From contig NZ_LIVZ01000002.1 of assembly GCF_001905845.1 (NCBI RefSeq), forward strand, positions 496,001-560,000: a stretch of DNA of 64,000 nucleotides, given 5' to 3'. The notes beneath the pieces were generated by a model that did no database searches, was not told the origin of the DNA, and saw nothing but the letters and a program-made list of their open reading frames with translations. This DNA is from Streptomyces sp. TSRI0107. GTDB taxonomy: Bacteria; Actinomycetota; Actinomycetes; Streptomycetales; Streptomycetaceae. Below are positions 34,356 to 43,935 of this stretch, one piece after another. Each line of letters opens with the position of its first letter. Within the stretch, counting starts at the first letter, position 1. The position numbers and the translations under genes are program-made.

Positions 34356-34733
34356 TCAGGCGGTCCGCAGCGCGGAGGCGGGCGCCGGGGCGAGGGCCGT
34401 GGACGGAGTGGGGGCCGCGACCGGCGTGGGGGCCGCGACCGGCGTGGGGGCCAGGGCGGTGAACAGCGGGTCGACGGTGACCGTGGTGACTCCCAGCGGG
34501 GCGGTCAGGGCGCGCAGGGCGGGTGCCGAGAGACGGATCGACGGATGGCCGCTGCCGAGGGTGACGTTCAGCCGGTGCCCGGACGTGAAGCCGACGGCGG
34601 TGCGCTCGCCGAGCGGGGTGCGGAAGAGCCGTATCGCACACCCGGAGGGACCCGGTCGGACCGGCACGTACAGGGGCCCGGCCGGGAACCGACAGGAGGG
34701 CTCGGGGTCGTCGTCGGAGAGGAGTGCTGCCAT
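34356..34733 (-). CDS. SAV_915-like protein of unknown function
   Basis: A 125-residue protein. Residues about 15-90 (RPGPSGCAIRLFRTPLGERTAVGFTS, then a conserved LG..HPSIRLS) resemble the SAV_915 family of actinobacterial proteins, whose role is unknown. The C-terminal 30 residues are a low-complexity Ala/Pro/Thr tail with the repeated unit APTPVA. The start ATG at 34733 follows a gcaggag. It precedes the decarboxylase-like gene by 14 bases and so is probably co-transcribed with it. Two pairs of 11-bp direct repeats lie about 130 bases upstream, similar to those before kdpF, which suggests control by the same regulator. Confidence 0.65.
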   Translation of the reverse strand: MAALLSDDDPEPSCRFPAGPLYVPVRPGPSGCAIRLFRTPLGERTAVGFTSGHRLNVTLGSGHPSIRLSAPALRALTAPLGVTTVTVDPLFTALAPTPVAAPTPVAAPTPSTALAPAPASALRTA

Positions 34734-34858
34734 GAGGTGTCTCCTGCAAGGTACGCGCGGTGCGCGGAGAGCAGAGTCTGGGAGACCCCGGCGCGCGGGG
34801 AGGCGGTCCGGGGCCCGTCACCGACGTTATGCCCGGTGCCACACCGTCCGGCCCGGCC

Positions 34859-34912
34859 CTGACGGGATGCTGACGCCGGTGCCGACGACTTTGACGGGTC
34901 ACTGACGTGACT
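34859..34912. promoter_or_regulatory. Two pairs of 11-bp TGACG direct repeats (candidate KdpE site A)
   Basis: CTGACGGGATG-CTGACGCCGGT (34859-34880) and TTGACGGGTCA-CTGACGTGACT (34891-34912), separated by ten bases. The same two-pair, ten-base-gap layout occurs at 43139-43192 in front of kdpF. Eleven-base direct repeats are the normal target format of OmpR/PhoB-type response regulators. The KdpD stop codon is about 80 bases away, and the SAV_915-like gene is the next gene downstream on the minus strand. Confidence 0.6.
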
Positions 34913-34990
34913 GGTGGGAGGGCAGCAGAACCGGCATTCGGGCCCCGGTGTGTCACCCGCCGCCACGGGGTGGGCGGGCTCACCGAGCAG

Positions 34991-37594
34991 TCACACCGCT
35001 TGCCCCGCGCGTCCTGCGAGGGGTGGCCGCAGGGCGGGCCCCGCCGGTGCGGCCGTCACTGCTGCCGTGGCCGGAAGCGCCGGCTGATCCTGCCGCTCGG
35101 GGGCCATGGGGACGCTGAGCACCATGGTGAGCCCGCCGCCGGGCGTGTCCTCCGCGTGCACCGTGCCACGGACGGCCTCGGTGAAGCCGCGCGCGACCGC
35201 GAGGCCGAGACCGACGCCCACGCCGCGGGGTGAGTCGCCGTAGCGCTGGAACGGTTCGAATATGCGTTCCTTGGCCTCGTCCGGCACTCCCGGGCCGCGG
35301 TCGACGACCCGCACCTCCACCCGGTCGGCGAGGGCACTGGCGGCGACCAGGACCTTCTCCCCCGGCGGGCTGTGCTTGACGGCGTTCTCGACGACGTTGG
35401 CGACGGCCCGCTCCAGGAGTCCCCGGTCGACCTGGACCATGGGCAGTGTCTCGGGAATGTCCAGCTCGACGCTGCCCTCGGGAACCCCGCCGAGCGCCAT
35501 GGGAACGACCTCGTCGAGGTCGGTCTCACGGAGCACGGGCGTGACGGTGCCGGTCTGCAGTCGGGACATGTCGAGCAGGTTGCCGACCAGCTGGTCGAGT
35601 CGGTCGGCACCCTCCTCGATGGCCTCCAGCAGCTCCGCCTCGTCCTCCTCGGACCACTCGACGTCGTCGGACCGCAACGACGACACGGCGGCCTTGATCC
35701 CGGCGAGCGGGGTACGCAGGTCGTGGCTGACGGCGGCGAGCAGCGCGGTCCGGATCCGGTTGCCCTCGGCCAGTTCCTCCGCCCGGTCCGCCTCGCCCTT
35801 GAGTCGTTGACGGTCCAGGACGACGGCGGCCTGTGCGGCGAACGCGGCCAGGACCCGCCGGTCGGCGGCGGGCAGCACCCTGCCGCGCAGGGACAGGGCC
35901 ATGTGGTCACCGACGGGGACGTCGACGTCCGCGTCGTCCGGTGTTCCGGCGGGCCGGGGTCCGACGCTGCCGGCGCAGGTCCAGGGCGTCGTCTCGCCGG
36001 TCCGCTCCAGCAACGCCACCGACTCCATGCCGAAGGTCTCGCGGACTCGTTCGAGCAGTTCCTCCAGCCCGGTCTCGCCGCGCAGCACGTTCCCCGCGAG
36101 GAAGGAGAGGATCTCCGACTCGGCCCGCAGCCGGGCGGCCTGCTGGGTGCGGCGGGCCGCGAGGTCCACCACCGAGGCCACCGCCACGGCCACGCCGACG
36201 AAGACGGCGATGGCGACGATGTTCTGCGGGTCGGCGATGGTCAGCGTGTGGACGGGCGGGGTGAAGAACCAGTTCAGCAGCAACGATCCGACCACGGCGG
36301 AGGCCAGCGCCGGCAGGAGTCCGCCCAGCAGGGCCGCCGCCACCGTCAGGGACAGGAACAGCAGCATGTCATTGGCGAGGCCGACGTCGGGTACGGCACT
36401 GTTCAGGAGCCAGGCGAGCAGGAGGGGGCCGACCACGCCGGCCAGCCAGCCGCTGATCACCCGGGTGCGACCGAGGCGAGCTCCGCGCGCCACGGGCAGG
36501 CCGCGGCCCCTGCCGGCCTCGGCGTGCGTGATGAGGTGGACGTCGAGGTCGGGTCCGGACTCGCGGGCCACCGTGGCGCCGACGCCCGGCCCGAAGACGT
36601 ACTGCCAGCTCCTGCGCCGTGAGACGCCGAGGACGATCTGGGTGGCGTTCACGCCGCGGGCGAAGTCGAGCAGGGCGGCGGGGATGTCGTCGCCGATGAC
36701 GTGGTGGAAGGTGCCGCCCAGATCCTCAACCAGCGTGCGCTGGAGAGCCAGCTCCTTCGGGGAGGCAGCCGTGAGGCCGTCGCTGCGGGAGATGTAGACG
36801 GCCATGACTTCACCTCCGGCTCCCTTCTCGGCCAGGCGTGCGGCGCGCCGGATCAGGGTGCCCCCTTCCGGACCGCCGGTGAGGCCGACCACGATCCGCT
36901 CCCGCGAACCCCAGATGGCGGAGACCCGGTGCTCGCTGCGGTACTCGGTCAGGTAGGCGTCGACCCGGTCGGCCACCCACAGCAGCGCCAGTTCGCGCAG
37001 CGCGGTGAGGTTGCCCGGCCGGAAGTAGTTGGACAGGGCCGCGTCGACCTTGTCCGGCTTGTAGATGTTGCCGTGTGCCATGCGGCGGCGCAGCGCCTGC
37101 GGGGACATGTCGACCAGTTCGATCTGGTCGGCACGCCGTACGACCTCGTCGGGGACGGTCTCGCGCTGGCGTACCCCGGTGATGGACTCGACGACGTCGC
37201 CGAGGGACTCCAGGTGCTGGATGTTGACGGTCGATATGACGTCGATGCCGGCGGCGAGGAGTTCCTCGACGTCCTGCCAGCGTTTGGTGTTGCGGGAGCC
37301 CGGCACGTTGGTGTGGGCGAGCTCGTCGACCAGTGCCACCGTCGGGGCGCGGCGCAGGACGGCGTCCACATCCATCTCGGTGAAGGTGCCGCCCCGGTAC
37401 TCCAGCTCCCTGCGCGGGACCTGTTCGAGGCCGTGGAGCATCACCTCGGTGCGTGGCCGGTGGTGGTGTTCCACGTAGGCGACCACGCAGTCGGTGCCCC
37501 GCTCGATGCGGCGGTGCGCCTCCGACAGCATCGCGTACGTCTTGCCGACGCCGGGTGCCGCGCCGAGGTAGATCCGGAGCTTGCCGCGTGCCAT
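34991..37594 (-). CDS. kdpD: Osmosensitive K+ channel sensor histidine kinase KdpD
   Basis: An 867-residue sensor kinase of normal KdpD length. In order: N-terminal KdpD domain with Walker A-type GAAPGVGKTYAM and the DELAHTN (Walker B) motif; a universal-stress-protein-like domain at about 240-370; four membrane helices at about 390-490; a GAF-like region; HisKA with SHDLRTPLAGI near 645; and an HATPase with N box ENAVKHS and GVGVGLGLAVARG. It senses low potassium or turgor and phosphorylates KdpE. It lies 12 bases downstream of kdpE on the minus strand, the reverse of the common D-E order. A decayed fragment of a similar kinase lies at 62262-62430. Confidence 0.97.
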   Translation of the reverse strand: MARGKLRIYLGAAPGVGKTYAMLSEAHRRIERGTDCVVAYVEHHHRPRTEVMLHGLEQVPRRELEYRGGTFTEMDVDAVLRRAPTVALVDELAHTNVPGSRNTKRWQDVEELLAAGIDVISTVNIQHLESLGDVVESITGVRQRETVPDEVVRRADQIELVDMSPQALRRRMAHGNIYKPDKVDAALSNYFRPGNLTALRELALLWVADRVDAYLTEYRSEHRVSAIWGSRERIVVGLTGGPEGGTLIRRAARLAEKGAGGEVMAVYISRSDGLTAASPKELALQRTLVEDLGGTFHHVIGDDIPAALLDFARGVNATQIVLGVSRRRSWQYVFGPGVGATVARESGPDLDVHLITHAEAGRGRGLPVARGARLGRTRVISGWLAGVVGPLLLAWLLNSAVPDVGLANDMLLFLSLTVAAALLGGLLPALASAVVGSLLLNWFFTPPVHTLTIADPQNIVAIAVFVGVAVAVASVVDLAARRTQQAARLRAESEILSFLAGNVLRGETGLEELLERVRETFGMESVALLERTGETTPWTCAGSVGPRPAGTPDDADVDVPVGDHMALSLRGRVLPAADRRVLAAFAAQAAVVLDRQRLKGEADRAEELAEGNRIRTALLAAVSHDLRTPLAGIKAAVSSLRSDDVEWSEEDEAELLEAIEEGADRLDQLVGNLLDMSRLQTGTVTPVLRETDLDEVVPMALGGVPEGSVELDIPETLPMVQVDRGLLERAVANVVENAVKHSPPGEKVLVAASALADRVEVRVVDRGPGVPDEAKERIFEPFQRYGDSPRGVGVGLGLAVARGFTEAVRGTVHAEDTPGGGLTMVLSVPMAPERQDQPALPATAAVTAAPAGPALRPPLAGRAGQAV

Positions 37595-37606
37595 GTCGTT
37601 CCTCGG

Positions 37607-38290
37607 TCAGCCTTCGAACCGGTAGCCCATGCCGGGCTCGGTGATCAGATAGCGGGGGTGGGAGGGGTCCTTCTCCAGCTTGCGCCGCAGCTGGGCCATG
37701 TAGACCCGCAGGTAGTTGGTCTTGCTGCGCTGCGAGACGCCCCAGACCTCGTTCAGCAGGTGCTTCTGTGTGATCAGCCGGCCCGGACTCGTCACGAGGA
37801 TCTCCAGAAGGTGCCACTCGGTGGGCGTCAGCCGCACGTCCCTCCCGTCGCGCACCGCCTTCTTGGCCAGCAGGTCGAGGGTGAAGTCGTCGGTCTCGAC
37901 GAGCGTCGCCGCGGGACCGGCGGGGGTGGTCTCGGTGCGGCGCTCGGCGGCCCGGAGCCGGGCCAGCAGTTCGCTCATGCTGAACGGCTTGGTGACGTAG
38001 TCGTCGGCACCGGCGTCCAGCGCGGCCACCTTCTCGTCCGACCCCTGGCGGGCGGACAGGACCAGGATCGGCACGCGGCTCCAGCCCCGCAGGCCTTCGA
38101 TGACATCGACACCGTCCATGTCGGGCAGACCGAGGTCGAGCAGCACCACGTCGGGCTGCCGTGCGGCGGCGAGCCGCAGGGCCGTGGCCCCATCGGGAGC
38201 CGCGTCGACGCCATAGTGACGTGCCTGCAAGTTCAGGACGAGGGCCCGCACCAGCTGCGGGTCGTCCTCGACCACGAGCACCCGGGTCAT
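37607..38290 (-). CDS. kdpE: KdpE response regulator
   Basis: A 227-residue OmpR/PhoB-type response regulator. The receiver domain shows the acidic pair VVEDD, phospho-acceptor Asp near 52 in LLDLGLPDMDG, the conserved Ser/Lys (LSARQ; VTKPFSM). The winged-helix effector domain ends LRRKLEKDPSHPRYLITEPGMGYRFEG, typical of KdpE. Phosphorylated KdpE activates the kdp operon by binding direct repeats upstream. Start at 38290 behind aggagagg. It lies between kdpC, 134 bases upstream, and kdpD, so it may be transcribed with the structural genes. The 11-bp repeats found at four sites in this region are its candidate targets. Confidence 0.96.
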   Translation of the reverse strand: MTRVLVVEDDPQLVRALVLNLQARHYGVDAAPDGATALRLAAARQPDVVLLDLGLPDMDGVDVIEGLRGWSRVPILVLSARQGSDEKVAALDAGADDYVTKPFSMSELLARLRAAERRTETTPAGPAATLVETDDFTLDLLAKKAVRDGRDVRLTPTEWHLLEILVTSPGRLITQKHLLNEVWGVSQRSKTNYLRVYMAQLRRKLEKDPSHPRYLITEPGMGYRFEG

Positions 38291-38424
38291 GGGCGTCTGC
38301 CTCTCCTGTCGTACGTCGTGCCGTGCACACCCGGAAGCGGGGGGCTCGGCGTCGCGGCTGCGGGAGCCGGCGGGCCCGGGATGTTCCCGGAACCACCGAC
38401 TCCCGAGGACATCACGTAACGCCA

Positions 38425-39093
38425 TCAGCTCTTCGCCACGAGTTCCTTGAGCGCGATGTTGAGTTCGAGGACGTTCACGCGCGGCTCGCCCATGAAGCCG
38501 AGGGTCCGGCCCTCGGTGTGCTCGTCGACGAGCTTTCGGACCTGGTCGGTGGGCAGGCCGTTCTTCTCGGCGACCCGGTGGACCTGGATGTCCGCGTACT
38601 GCGGGGAGATGTCCGGGTCCAGGCCGGAGCCGGATGAGGTGACCGCGTCCGCGGGCACCTGGGACGGCTTCACCTGGTAGGTGTCCGTGGAGTTGTCCTT
38701 GACGACGGCGGCCTTGGCGTCCTTCACCCACTGGATGAGCTCCTCGTTGTCGCCGGACCGGTTGGTCGCGCCGGACAGGATGAGCTTGTACCGGGTGTTG
38801 ACGCTGTTGGTGCCGAGGCCGTTCTGCGGGCGGCCCTGGAACCACTTCAGGTCGGACTCCGGGGTCTCCTGGCCCGCCTTCAGCGGCAGGTTGTAGGACT
38901 GCCCGATCAGGGACGAGCCGACGACCTTGCCACCGGACCTGATCTCGGAGCCGTTCGCCTTGTCGTGGAACAGCCCCTGCGCGATGCCGGTGACGGCCAG
39001 CGGGTAGAGGACGCCGGTCACCAGGGTCAGCACGAGGAGGGCGCGCAGGCCCGCCCCGAGCAGCCGGGCGGTGTTCGATACGGAGTTGTTCAT
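38425..39093 (-). CDS. kdpC: Potassium-transporting ATPase subunit KdpC
   Basis: A 222-residue KdpC with the single N-terminal membrane helix (LRALLVLTLVTGVLYPLAVTGIAQ) and the family hallmarks GSSLIGQ, FQGRPQ and SGSGLDPDISPQYADIQVHRVA, all in the expected order. KdpC stabilises the KdpA-KdpB complex and is essential for high-affinity K+ uptake. It starts five bases after the kdpB stop, so is co-translated with it. One deviation is the rather long stretch between FQGRPQ and SGSGLDP (about 60 residues with WVKDAKAAVVKDNSTDT), which is also common in actinomycete KdpC. No defects seen. Confidence 0.97.
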   Translation of the reverse strand: MNNSVSNTARLLGAGLRALLVLTLVTGVLYPLAVTGIAQGLFHDKANGSEIRSGGKVVGSSLIGQSYNLPLKAGQETPESDLKWFQGRPQNGLGTNSVNTRYKLILSGATNRSGDNEELIQWVKDAKAAVVKDNSTDTYQVKPSQVPADAVTSSGSGLDPDISPQYADIQVHRVAEKNGLPTDQVRKLVDEHTEGRTLGFMGEPRVNVLELNIALKELVAKS

Positions 39094-39098
39094 GGCCT

Positions 39099-41222
39099 TC
39101 AGCCGATTCCGGGGACGAGGGAGACGAGCAGGTCGATGATCTTGATGCCGATGAAGGGCGCGACCAGGCCGCCGAGGCCGTAGATCGTCAGGTTGCGCCG
39201 GAGCAGCCTGTCCGCGCTCAGGGGCCGGTACTGCACGCCCTTCAGGGACAGCGGCACCAGCGCGATGATGACGAGCGCGTTGAAGATGACGGCGGACAGG
39301 ATCGCGGAGTCCGGTGAGGACAGGCCCATGATGTTGAGCTTGTCCAGGCCCGGGTGGACGGCGGCGAACAGCGCCGGGATGATCGCGAAGTACTTGGCGA
39401 CGTCGTTGGCGATGGAGAACGTCGTCAACGCGCCCCGGGTGATGAGGAGTTGCTTGCCGATCTCGACGATCTCGATGAGCTTGGTCGGGTTGGAGTCGAG
39501 GTCGACCATGTTGCCGGCCTCCTTCGCGGCCGACGTACCCGTGTTCATGGCCACGCCGACGTCCGCCTGGGCGAGCGCGGGCGCGTCGTTGGTGCCGTCG
39601 CCGGTCATGGCGACGAGCTTGCCGCCGGCCTGCTCACGCTTGATGAGAGCCATCTTGTCCTCGGGGGTGGCCTCGGCGAGGAAGTCGTCGACGCCGGCCT
39701 CCTCGGCGATCGCCTTGGCGGTCAGTGGGTTGTCGCCGGTGATCATGACGGTCTTGATGCCCATGCGGCGCAGTTCCTCGAACCGCTCGCGCATGCCGTC
39801 CTTGACGACGTCCTTGAGGTGGATGACGCCCAGGACCCGGGCCCCGCGGGCGTCCTCGACCGCGACGAGCAGGGGCGTGCCTCCCGCCTCGGCGATGCGG
39901 TCGGCGATCAGGTCCGCGTCGTCGGCGACGGTGCCGCCGTTCTCCCGGACCCAGGCCGTGACCGAACCGGCCGCGCCCTTGCGGATCCTGCGCCCGTCGA
40001 CGTCCACACCCGACATCCGGGTCTGGGCGGTGAAGGCGATCCACTCGGCGCCCACCAGCTCACCCTGGTGGCGCTCGCGCAGCCCGTACTTCTCCTTGGC
40101 GAGGACCACGATGGAGCGCCCTTCGGGCGTCTCGTCGGCCAGCGACGACAGCTGCGCCGCGTCGGCGACCTGTGCCTCCGTGGTGCCGCGTACCGGTACG
40201 AACTCGGCGGCCTGCCGGTTGCCCAGGGTGATGGTGCCGGTCTTGTCCAGCAGCAGGGTGGAGACGTCACCGGCGGCCTCGACCGCGCGGCCGGACATGG
40301 CGAGCACGTTGCGCTGCACGAGCCGGTCCATGCCGGCGATGCCGATCGCGGAGAGCAGGGCACCGATCGTGGTCGGGATCAGGCAGACCAGCAGGGCGAC
40401 GAGCACGACCATCGTCAGGTGTTTGCCCGCGTAGTCCGCCAGGGGCGGCAGCGTGGCACAGGCGAGCAGGAAGACGATGGTCAGCGAGGCCAGCAGGATG
40501 TTGAGGGCGATCTCGTTCGGCGTCTTCTGCCGGGCCGCTCCCTCGACCAGGTTGATCATCCGGTCGATGAAGGTCTCGCCCGGCTTCGTCGTGATCCTGA
40601 CGACGATCCGGTCGGAGAGGACCTTCGTGCCGCCGGTGACCGCCGAGCGGTCGCCGCCGGACTCGCGGATCACGGGCGCGGACTCACCGGTGATCGCCGA
40701 TTCGTCGACGGACGCCACGCCCTCGATGACGTCTCCGTCGCCGGGGATGACGTCCCCGGCCTCGCAGACGACCAGGTCGTCTACCCTCAGCTCGGTGCCG
40801 GGCACGTGCTCCTCACGGTCGCCGACCAGGCGGCGGGCGACCGTGTCGGTCTTGGCCTTGCGCAGGGTGTCGGCCTGCGCCTTGCCGCGGCCCTCGGCGA
40901 CGGCCTCGGCGAGGTTGGCGAAGATCACGGTGAGCCAGAGCCAGGCGCTGATCGTCCAGCCGAACCAGTCGCCGGGGTCGGTGAAGGAGAAGACCGTGGT
41001 CAGCACGGAGCCGATCCACACCACGAACATCACGGGAGACTTGACCATCACCCGCGGATCGAGCTTGCGGAAGGCGTCCGGCAGCGACCTGAGGAGCTGC
41101 TTGGGGTCGAAGAGGCCGGCGCCCACACGGCCCTCGGCGGGCTTGTGCCCCGTGGGGGCGTCCTGGTGGGGTGCGAGGGTGGGAGTGGACATGGAGTCCT
41201 GCTTCTCTACGTCGGTGGTCAT
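39099..41222 (-). CDS. kdpB: Potassium-transporting P-type ATPase subunit KdpB
   Basis: A 707-residue catalytic subunit. The phosphorylation loop [11 protein letters not shown] is near residue 325; other P-type motifs are ITGES in the actuator domain and [25 protein letters not shown] in the P domain, as in all KdpB. It hydrolyses ATP to drive K+ through KdpA. The start at 41222 overlaps the kdpA stop by one base (TGATG) and follows gaaggg; a second ATG at 41192 preceded by agcagga is possible. All catalytic residues are present. The gene is within the continuous kdpF-A-B-C transcription unit. Confidence 0.97.
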   Translation of the reverse strand: MTTDVEKQDSMSTPTLAPHQDAPTGHKPAEGRVGAGLFDPKQLLRSLPDAFRKLDPRVMVKSPVMFVVWIGSVLTTVFSFTDPGDWFGWTISAWLWLTVIFANLAEAVAEGRGKAQADTLRKAKTDTVARRLVGDREEHVPGTELRVDDLVVCEAGDVIPGDGDVIEGVASVDESAITGESAPVIRESGGDRSAVTGGTKVLSDRIVVRITTKPGETFIDRMINLVEGAARQKTPNEIALNILLASLTIVFLLACATLPPLADYAGKHLTMVVLVALLVCLIPTTIGALLSAIGIAGMDRLVQRNVLAMSGRAVEAAGDVSTLLLDKTGTITLGNRQAAEFVPVRGTTEAQVADAAQLSSLADETPEGRSIVVLAKEKYGLRERHQGELVGAEWIAFTAQTRMSGVDVDGRRIRKGAAGSVTAWVRENGGTVADDADLIADRIAEAGGTPLLVAVEDARGARVLGVIHLKDVVKDGMRERFEELRRMGIKTVMITGDNPLTAKAIAEEAGVDDFLAEATPEDKMALIKREQAGGKLVAMTGDGTNDAPALAQADVGVAMNTGTSAAKEAGNMVDLDSNPTKLIEIVEIGKQLLITRGALTTFSIANDVAKYFAIIPALFAAVHPGLDKLNIMGLSSPDSAILSAVIFNALVIIALVPLSLKGVQYRPLSADRLLRRNLTIYGLGGLVAPFIGIKIIDLLVSLVPGIG

Positions 41223-42883
41223 CACGCCAGCCCTTCGGCCAGCGGCCCCAGCGCGAGGGCGGGGAAGTACGTCAGCCCGGTGATGATGATGATCGTGCCG
41301 ACCAGCAGACCGGCGTACAGCGGCTTGTCCGTGCGCAGGGTGCCCGCCGTCGCCGGGACCGGCTTCTGCTCGGCGAGCGAGCCGGCCAGCGCCAGCACGA
41401 ACACCATCGGCAGGAAGCGGCCGAGCAGCATCGCGAGGCCGATCGTGGTGTTGAACCACTGCGTGTCCGCGTTCAGGCCGGCGAACGCCGATCCGTTGTT
41501 GTTGGCGCCGGACGTGTAGGCGTACAGGATCTCGGAGAAGCCGTGCGCCCCGCTGTTGGTCATCGAGTCCGCCGGGGTCGGCAGCGCCATCGCGAACGCG
41601 GTGAGGACGAGCACGAGCGCCGGGGTGACCAGGATGTAGCAGGCCGCGAGCTTGATCTCGCGGGGGCCGATCTTCTTGCCCAGGTACTCCGGCGTACGGC
41701 CCACCATCAGGCCGGCGATGAACACCGCGATGACCGCCATGATCAGCATGCCGTAGAGGCCGGAACCGACACCGCCGGGCGCGATCTCGCCCAGCATCAT
41801 GCCGAGCATGGTGATCCCGCCGCCGAGGCCGGTGAAGGAGGAGTGGAAGGAGTCCACCGCGCCGGTCGAGGTGAGCGTGGTCGACACCGCGAAGATCGAC
41901 GAACCGCCGACGCCGAAGCGGACCTCCTTGCCCTCCATCGCCCCGTTCGCCAGCTCGAAAGCCGGGCCGTGGTGGGAGAACTCGGTCCACATCATCAGCG
42001 AGACGAAGCCGAGCCAGATGGTGGCCATGGTGGCGAGGATCGCGTAACCCTGCTTCACCGAACCCACCATCAGACCGAAGGTCCGGGTGATCGAGAACGG
42101 GATCAGCAGGATCAGGAAGATCTCGAAGAGGTTCGAGAACGGGGTCGGGTTCTCGAAGGGGTGGGCGGAGTTGGCGTTGAAGTAGCCGCCGCCGTTGGTG
42201 CCCAGCTCCTTGATGGCCTCCTGCGAGGCGACCGCGCCACCGTTCCACTGCTGCTGTCCGCCCGTGAACTGGCCGACCTCGTGGATCCCGGAGAAGTTCT
42301 GGAGCACGCCGCAGGCCACGAGCACGATCGCGCCGGCGAACGCCAGCGGCACGAGGATGCGCACGACACCGCGCACCAGGTCGGCCCAGAAGTTGCCCAG
42401 CTCTCCCGTGCGGGAGCGTGCGAAACCGCGCACGAGCGCCACCGCGACGGCCATGCCGACGGCCGCGGAGACGAAGTTCTGCACGGCCAGACCGGCGGTC
42501 TGCACGACATGGCCCATCGCCTGCTCGCCGTAGTACGACTGCCAGTTCGTGTTCGTCACGAACGAGACGGCCGTGTTGAACGCCTGGTCCGGATCGATCG
42601 CGGAGAAGCCGAGTGAGCCGGGCAGGACGCCCTGGAGCCGCTGGAGCGCGTAGAGGAAGAGGACACCGGCCACGGAGAAGGCCAGGACGCCGCGCAGGTA
42701 CGCGGGCCAGCGCATCCCGGTGTCGGGGTCGGCACCGATGCCCTTGTAGATCCACTTCTCGACACGCAGGTGCTTGTCGGAGGAGTACACCTTGGCCATG
42801 TAGGTGCCGAGCGGCTTGTAGGCGAGTGCCAGGGCCGCTATCAGCGCGAGCAGCTGGAGCACGCCGGCGAGTACGGGACCCAT
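41222..42883 (-). CDS. kdpA: Potassium-transporting ATPase subunit KdpA
   Basis: A 553-residue potassium-channel-like subunit with about ten membrane helices and four selectivity-filter-like segments, including [30 protein letters not shown], and the later [13 protein letters not shown]. It forms the K+ pathway of the Kdp complex. It follows kdpF by eight bases and overlaps kdpB by one. The N-terminus ([33 protein letters not shown]) is that of a complete protein. No mutation or truncation is visible. Confidence 0.97.
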   Translation of the reverse strand: MGPVLAGVLQLLALIAALALAYKPLGTYMAKVYSSDKHLRVEKWIYKGIGADPDTGMRWPAYLRGVLAFSVAGVLFLYALQRLQGVLPGSLGFSAIDPDQAFNTAVSFVTNTNWQSYYGEQAMGHVVQTAGLAVQNFVSAAVGMAVAVALVRGFARSRTGELGNFWADLVRGVVRILVPLAFAGAIVLVACGVLQNFSGIHEVGQFTGGQQQWNGGAVASQEAIKELGTNGGGYFNANSAHPFENPTPFSNLFEIFLILLIPFSITRTFGLMVGSVKQGYAILATMATIWLGFVSLMMWTEFSHHGPAFELANGAMEGKEVRFGVGGSSIFAVSTTLTSTGAVDSFHSSFTGLGGGITMLGMMLGEIAPGGVGSGLYGMLIMAVIAVFIAGLMVGRTPEYLGKKIGPREIKLAACYILVTPALVLVLTAFAMALPTPADSMTNSGAHGFSEILYAYTSGANNNGSAFAGLNADTQWFNTTIGLAMLLGRFLPMVFVLALAGSLAEQKPVPATAGTLRTDKPLYAGLLVGTIIIITGLTYFPALALGPLAEGLA

Positions 42884-42891
42884 CTCTTGTC

Positions 42892-42981
42892 TCAGAACCT
42901 CTCCGGGAAGAGCAGGGCGAGGACGAGATAGCCCAGCAGGGAGACGGCCACGACCAGGCCGACGACGTTCTCGGCGGTCAC
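42892..42981 (-). CDS. kdpF: Potassium-transporting ATPase small subunit KdpF
   Basis: A 29-residue peptide starting with [23 protein letters not shown] followed by LALLFPERF. The single hydrophobic helix ending in L-x-x-P-E-R/K-F is the KdpF signature. KdpF stabilises the Kdp complex in the membrane. The stop is eight bases before the kdpA start. Its GTG start overlaps the stop of the even shorter ORF just upstream (GTGA). It is too short for routine gene calling. Confidence 0.9.
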   Translation of the reverse strand: MTAENVVGLVVAVSLLGYLVLALLFPERF

Positions 42982-43061
42982 AGCTTCGTCACCCCCTTGG
43001 CGACGAGAGCCACGAGCGCGAAACCCGCGAGCGTGACGAGAACGAAGGCCAGATCGGCCAT
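42978..43061 (-). CDS. 27-residue membrane peptide gene overlapping the kdpF start
   Basis: A short frame encoding a peptide of 27 residues, starting [20 protein letters not shown] and ending AKGVTKL. It has an excellent ribosome site (ccaggag, six bases before the ATG) and its stop overlaps the kdpF GTG, the standard coupling signal in this operon. The peptide is one predicted membrane helix with a basic C-terminus. It is the first frame of the kdp transcript, so it could be a further small Kdp subunit, a leader peptide or a membrane-acting regulator. Coding status rests on ribosome site, overlap and hydrophobicity; I do not recognise a named family. Confidence 0.65.
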   Translation of the reverse strand: MADLAFVLVTLAGFALVALVAKGVTKL

Positions 43062-43138
43062 CGCGAACTCCTGGAGTGAGGTGCGGTTGATACGGACGAG
43101 TGAAGAAAAGCGCATCCGTGGCCGGATCAGGACGGTCG

Positions 43139-43192
43139 TTGACGGCTCCCTTACGGTGAGGCCCGCGGCTTTGACGGAACCCTGACGGCAGC
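43139..43192. promoter_or_regulatory. Two pairs of 11-bp TGACG direct repeats before kdpF (candidate KdpE site B)
   Basis: TTGACGGCTCC-CTTACGGTGAG (43139-43160) and TTGACGGAACC-CTGACGGCAGC (43171-43192), with a ten-base gap, ending about 80 bases upstream of the first start codon of the kdp operon. The arrangement copies that at 34859-34912. This is where a KdpE activator site is expected. Confidence 0.65.
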
Positions 43193-43239
43193 CCTCCGAA
43201 AGGGTTGAGCGGACCTGCCGCGGAGGCAGGCGGCCCGAC

Positions 43240-43672
43240 TCACGGCAGGCGGAAACGGAGACGGCAGATCACCGCGTTCGTCTCCCGACGCACGGCGTAC
43301 GCGACGACCGCGCCCCGCTGGTTCTGCAGCAGCCGCTGCCACAGCCGCTCCGGTTCCGTCTCCGGGATCAGCACGGTGACCCGCGCGCCGGGCTCGGCGG
43401 CGCCCACGTCACGGACGTACGCGGCGATGGGCCGGCCCAGCGATCGGCGCTCGCAGTCCAGCCGGACCAGCGGCACCCCCCGGGTCCCACTCCGCCCAGG
43501 CCAGCTTCAGTGCGTACAGGGCGGCACGGTCCTCCGGGTCGGAGTGGCTGACGGTCACCGCGCGGACCTCGTCGCCGAGGACAGGGGCTCCTTGCAGGGG
43601 TGTTCGGGTGCACCCAGGTTCTGTCCGATTGCCCTCGCGTCCGCCCGTTCCTTGCGCCTTCTTCGCGCTCAT
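43240..43672 (-). pseudogene. Decayed permease: start plus C-terminal cytosolic domain, frameshifted
   Basis: An intact ATG (43672, MSAKKAQGTGG) runs into what looks like the cytosolic C-terminal domain of an actinobacterial APC-type permease: DEVRAVTVSHSDPEDRAALY, LKLAWAEWDPG, then in another frame VPLVRLDCERRSLGRPI, VTVLIPETEPERLWQRLLQNQRG, ICRLRFRLP. The switch is at a run of six C (43476-43481), where one extra base breaks the frame. All membrane helices are missing, so there is also a large internal deletion. The promoter region still carries a TGACG repeat pair at 43683. It was probably a third potassium- or osmolarity-linked transporter of this island. Confidence 0.55.
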
Positions 43673-43682
43673 ACGGTCATCT

Positions 43683-43704
43683 TTGACGGGATGTTGACGC
43701 GAGC
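43683..43704. promoter_or_regulatory. Pair of 11-bp TGACG repeats (candidate KdpE site C)
   Basis: TTGACGGGATG-TTGACGCGAGC, just upstream of the start codon of the decayed permease (43672). Same unit as sites A, B and D, but only one pair is clear. Confidence 0.5.
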
Positions 43705-43935
43705 CACCCGGGAGGCGGCCGAGCGCCGCACTCCGGCCGCCCGAGCGCCCGGGCGGTGGGAGGCGACGTCGGAGCAGGATGCAGGATGCCGTTCGGTATC
43801 CGTCAGAGCCGCGTCAAGGCGCACGGATCGGCAGCCCGGACTCACTGGCGTCCAGGCCATGGGACGCCGTGACGATGCACACGGGGGACGGCTCGACGCT
43901 CGGCCGGAGGACCCCGACACGACTGTGGTGAGGCG

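Noticed and set aside
34859..34912. PHO boxes for PhoP
   Set aside because: The 11-base period fits, but the unit is TGACGGG and not the GTTCACC-type unit known for Streptomyces PhoP.
39354..41519. A 721-codon plus-strand frame across the kdp genes
   Set aside because: Antisense to kdpB and kdpA; no domain and a codon pattern expected from the complementary strand.
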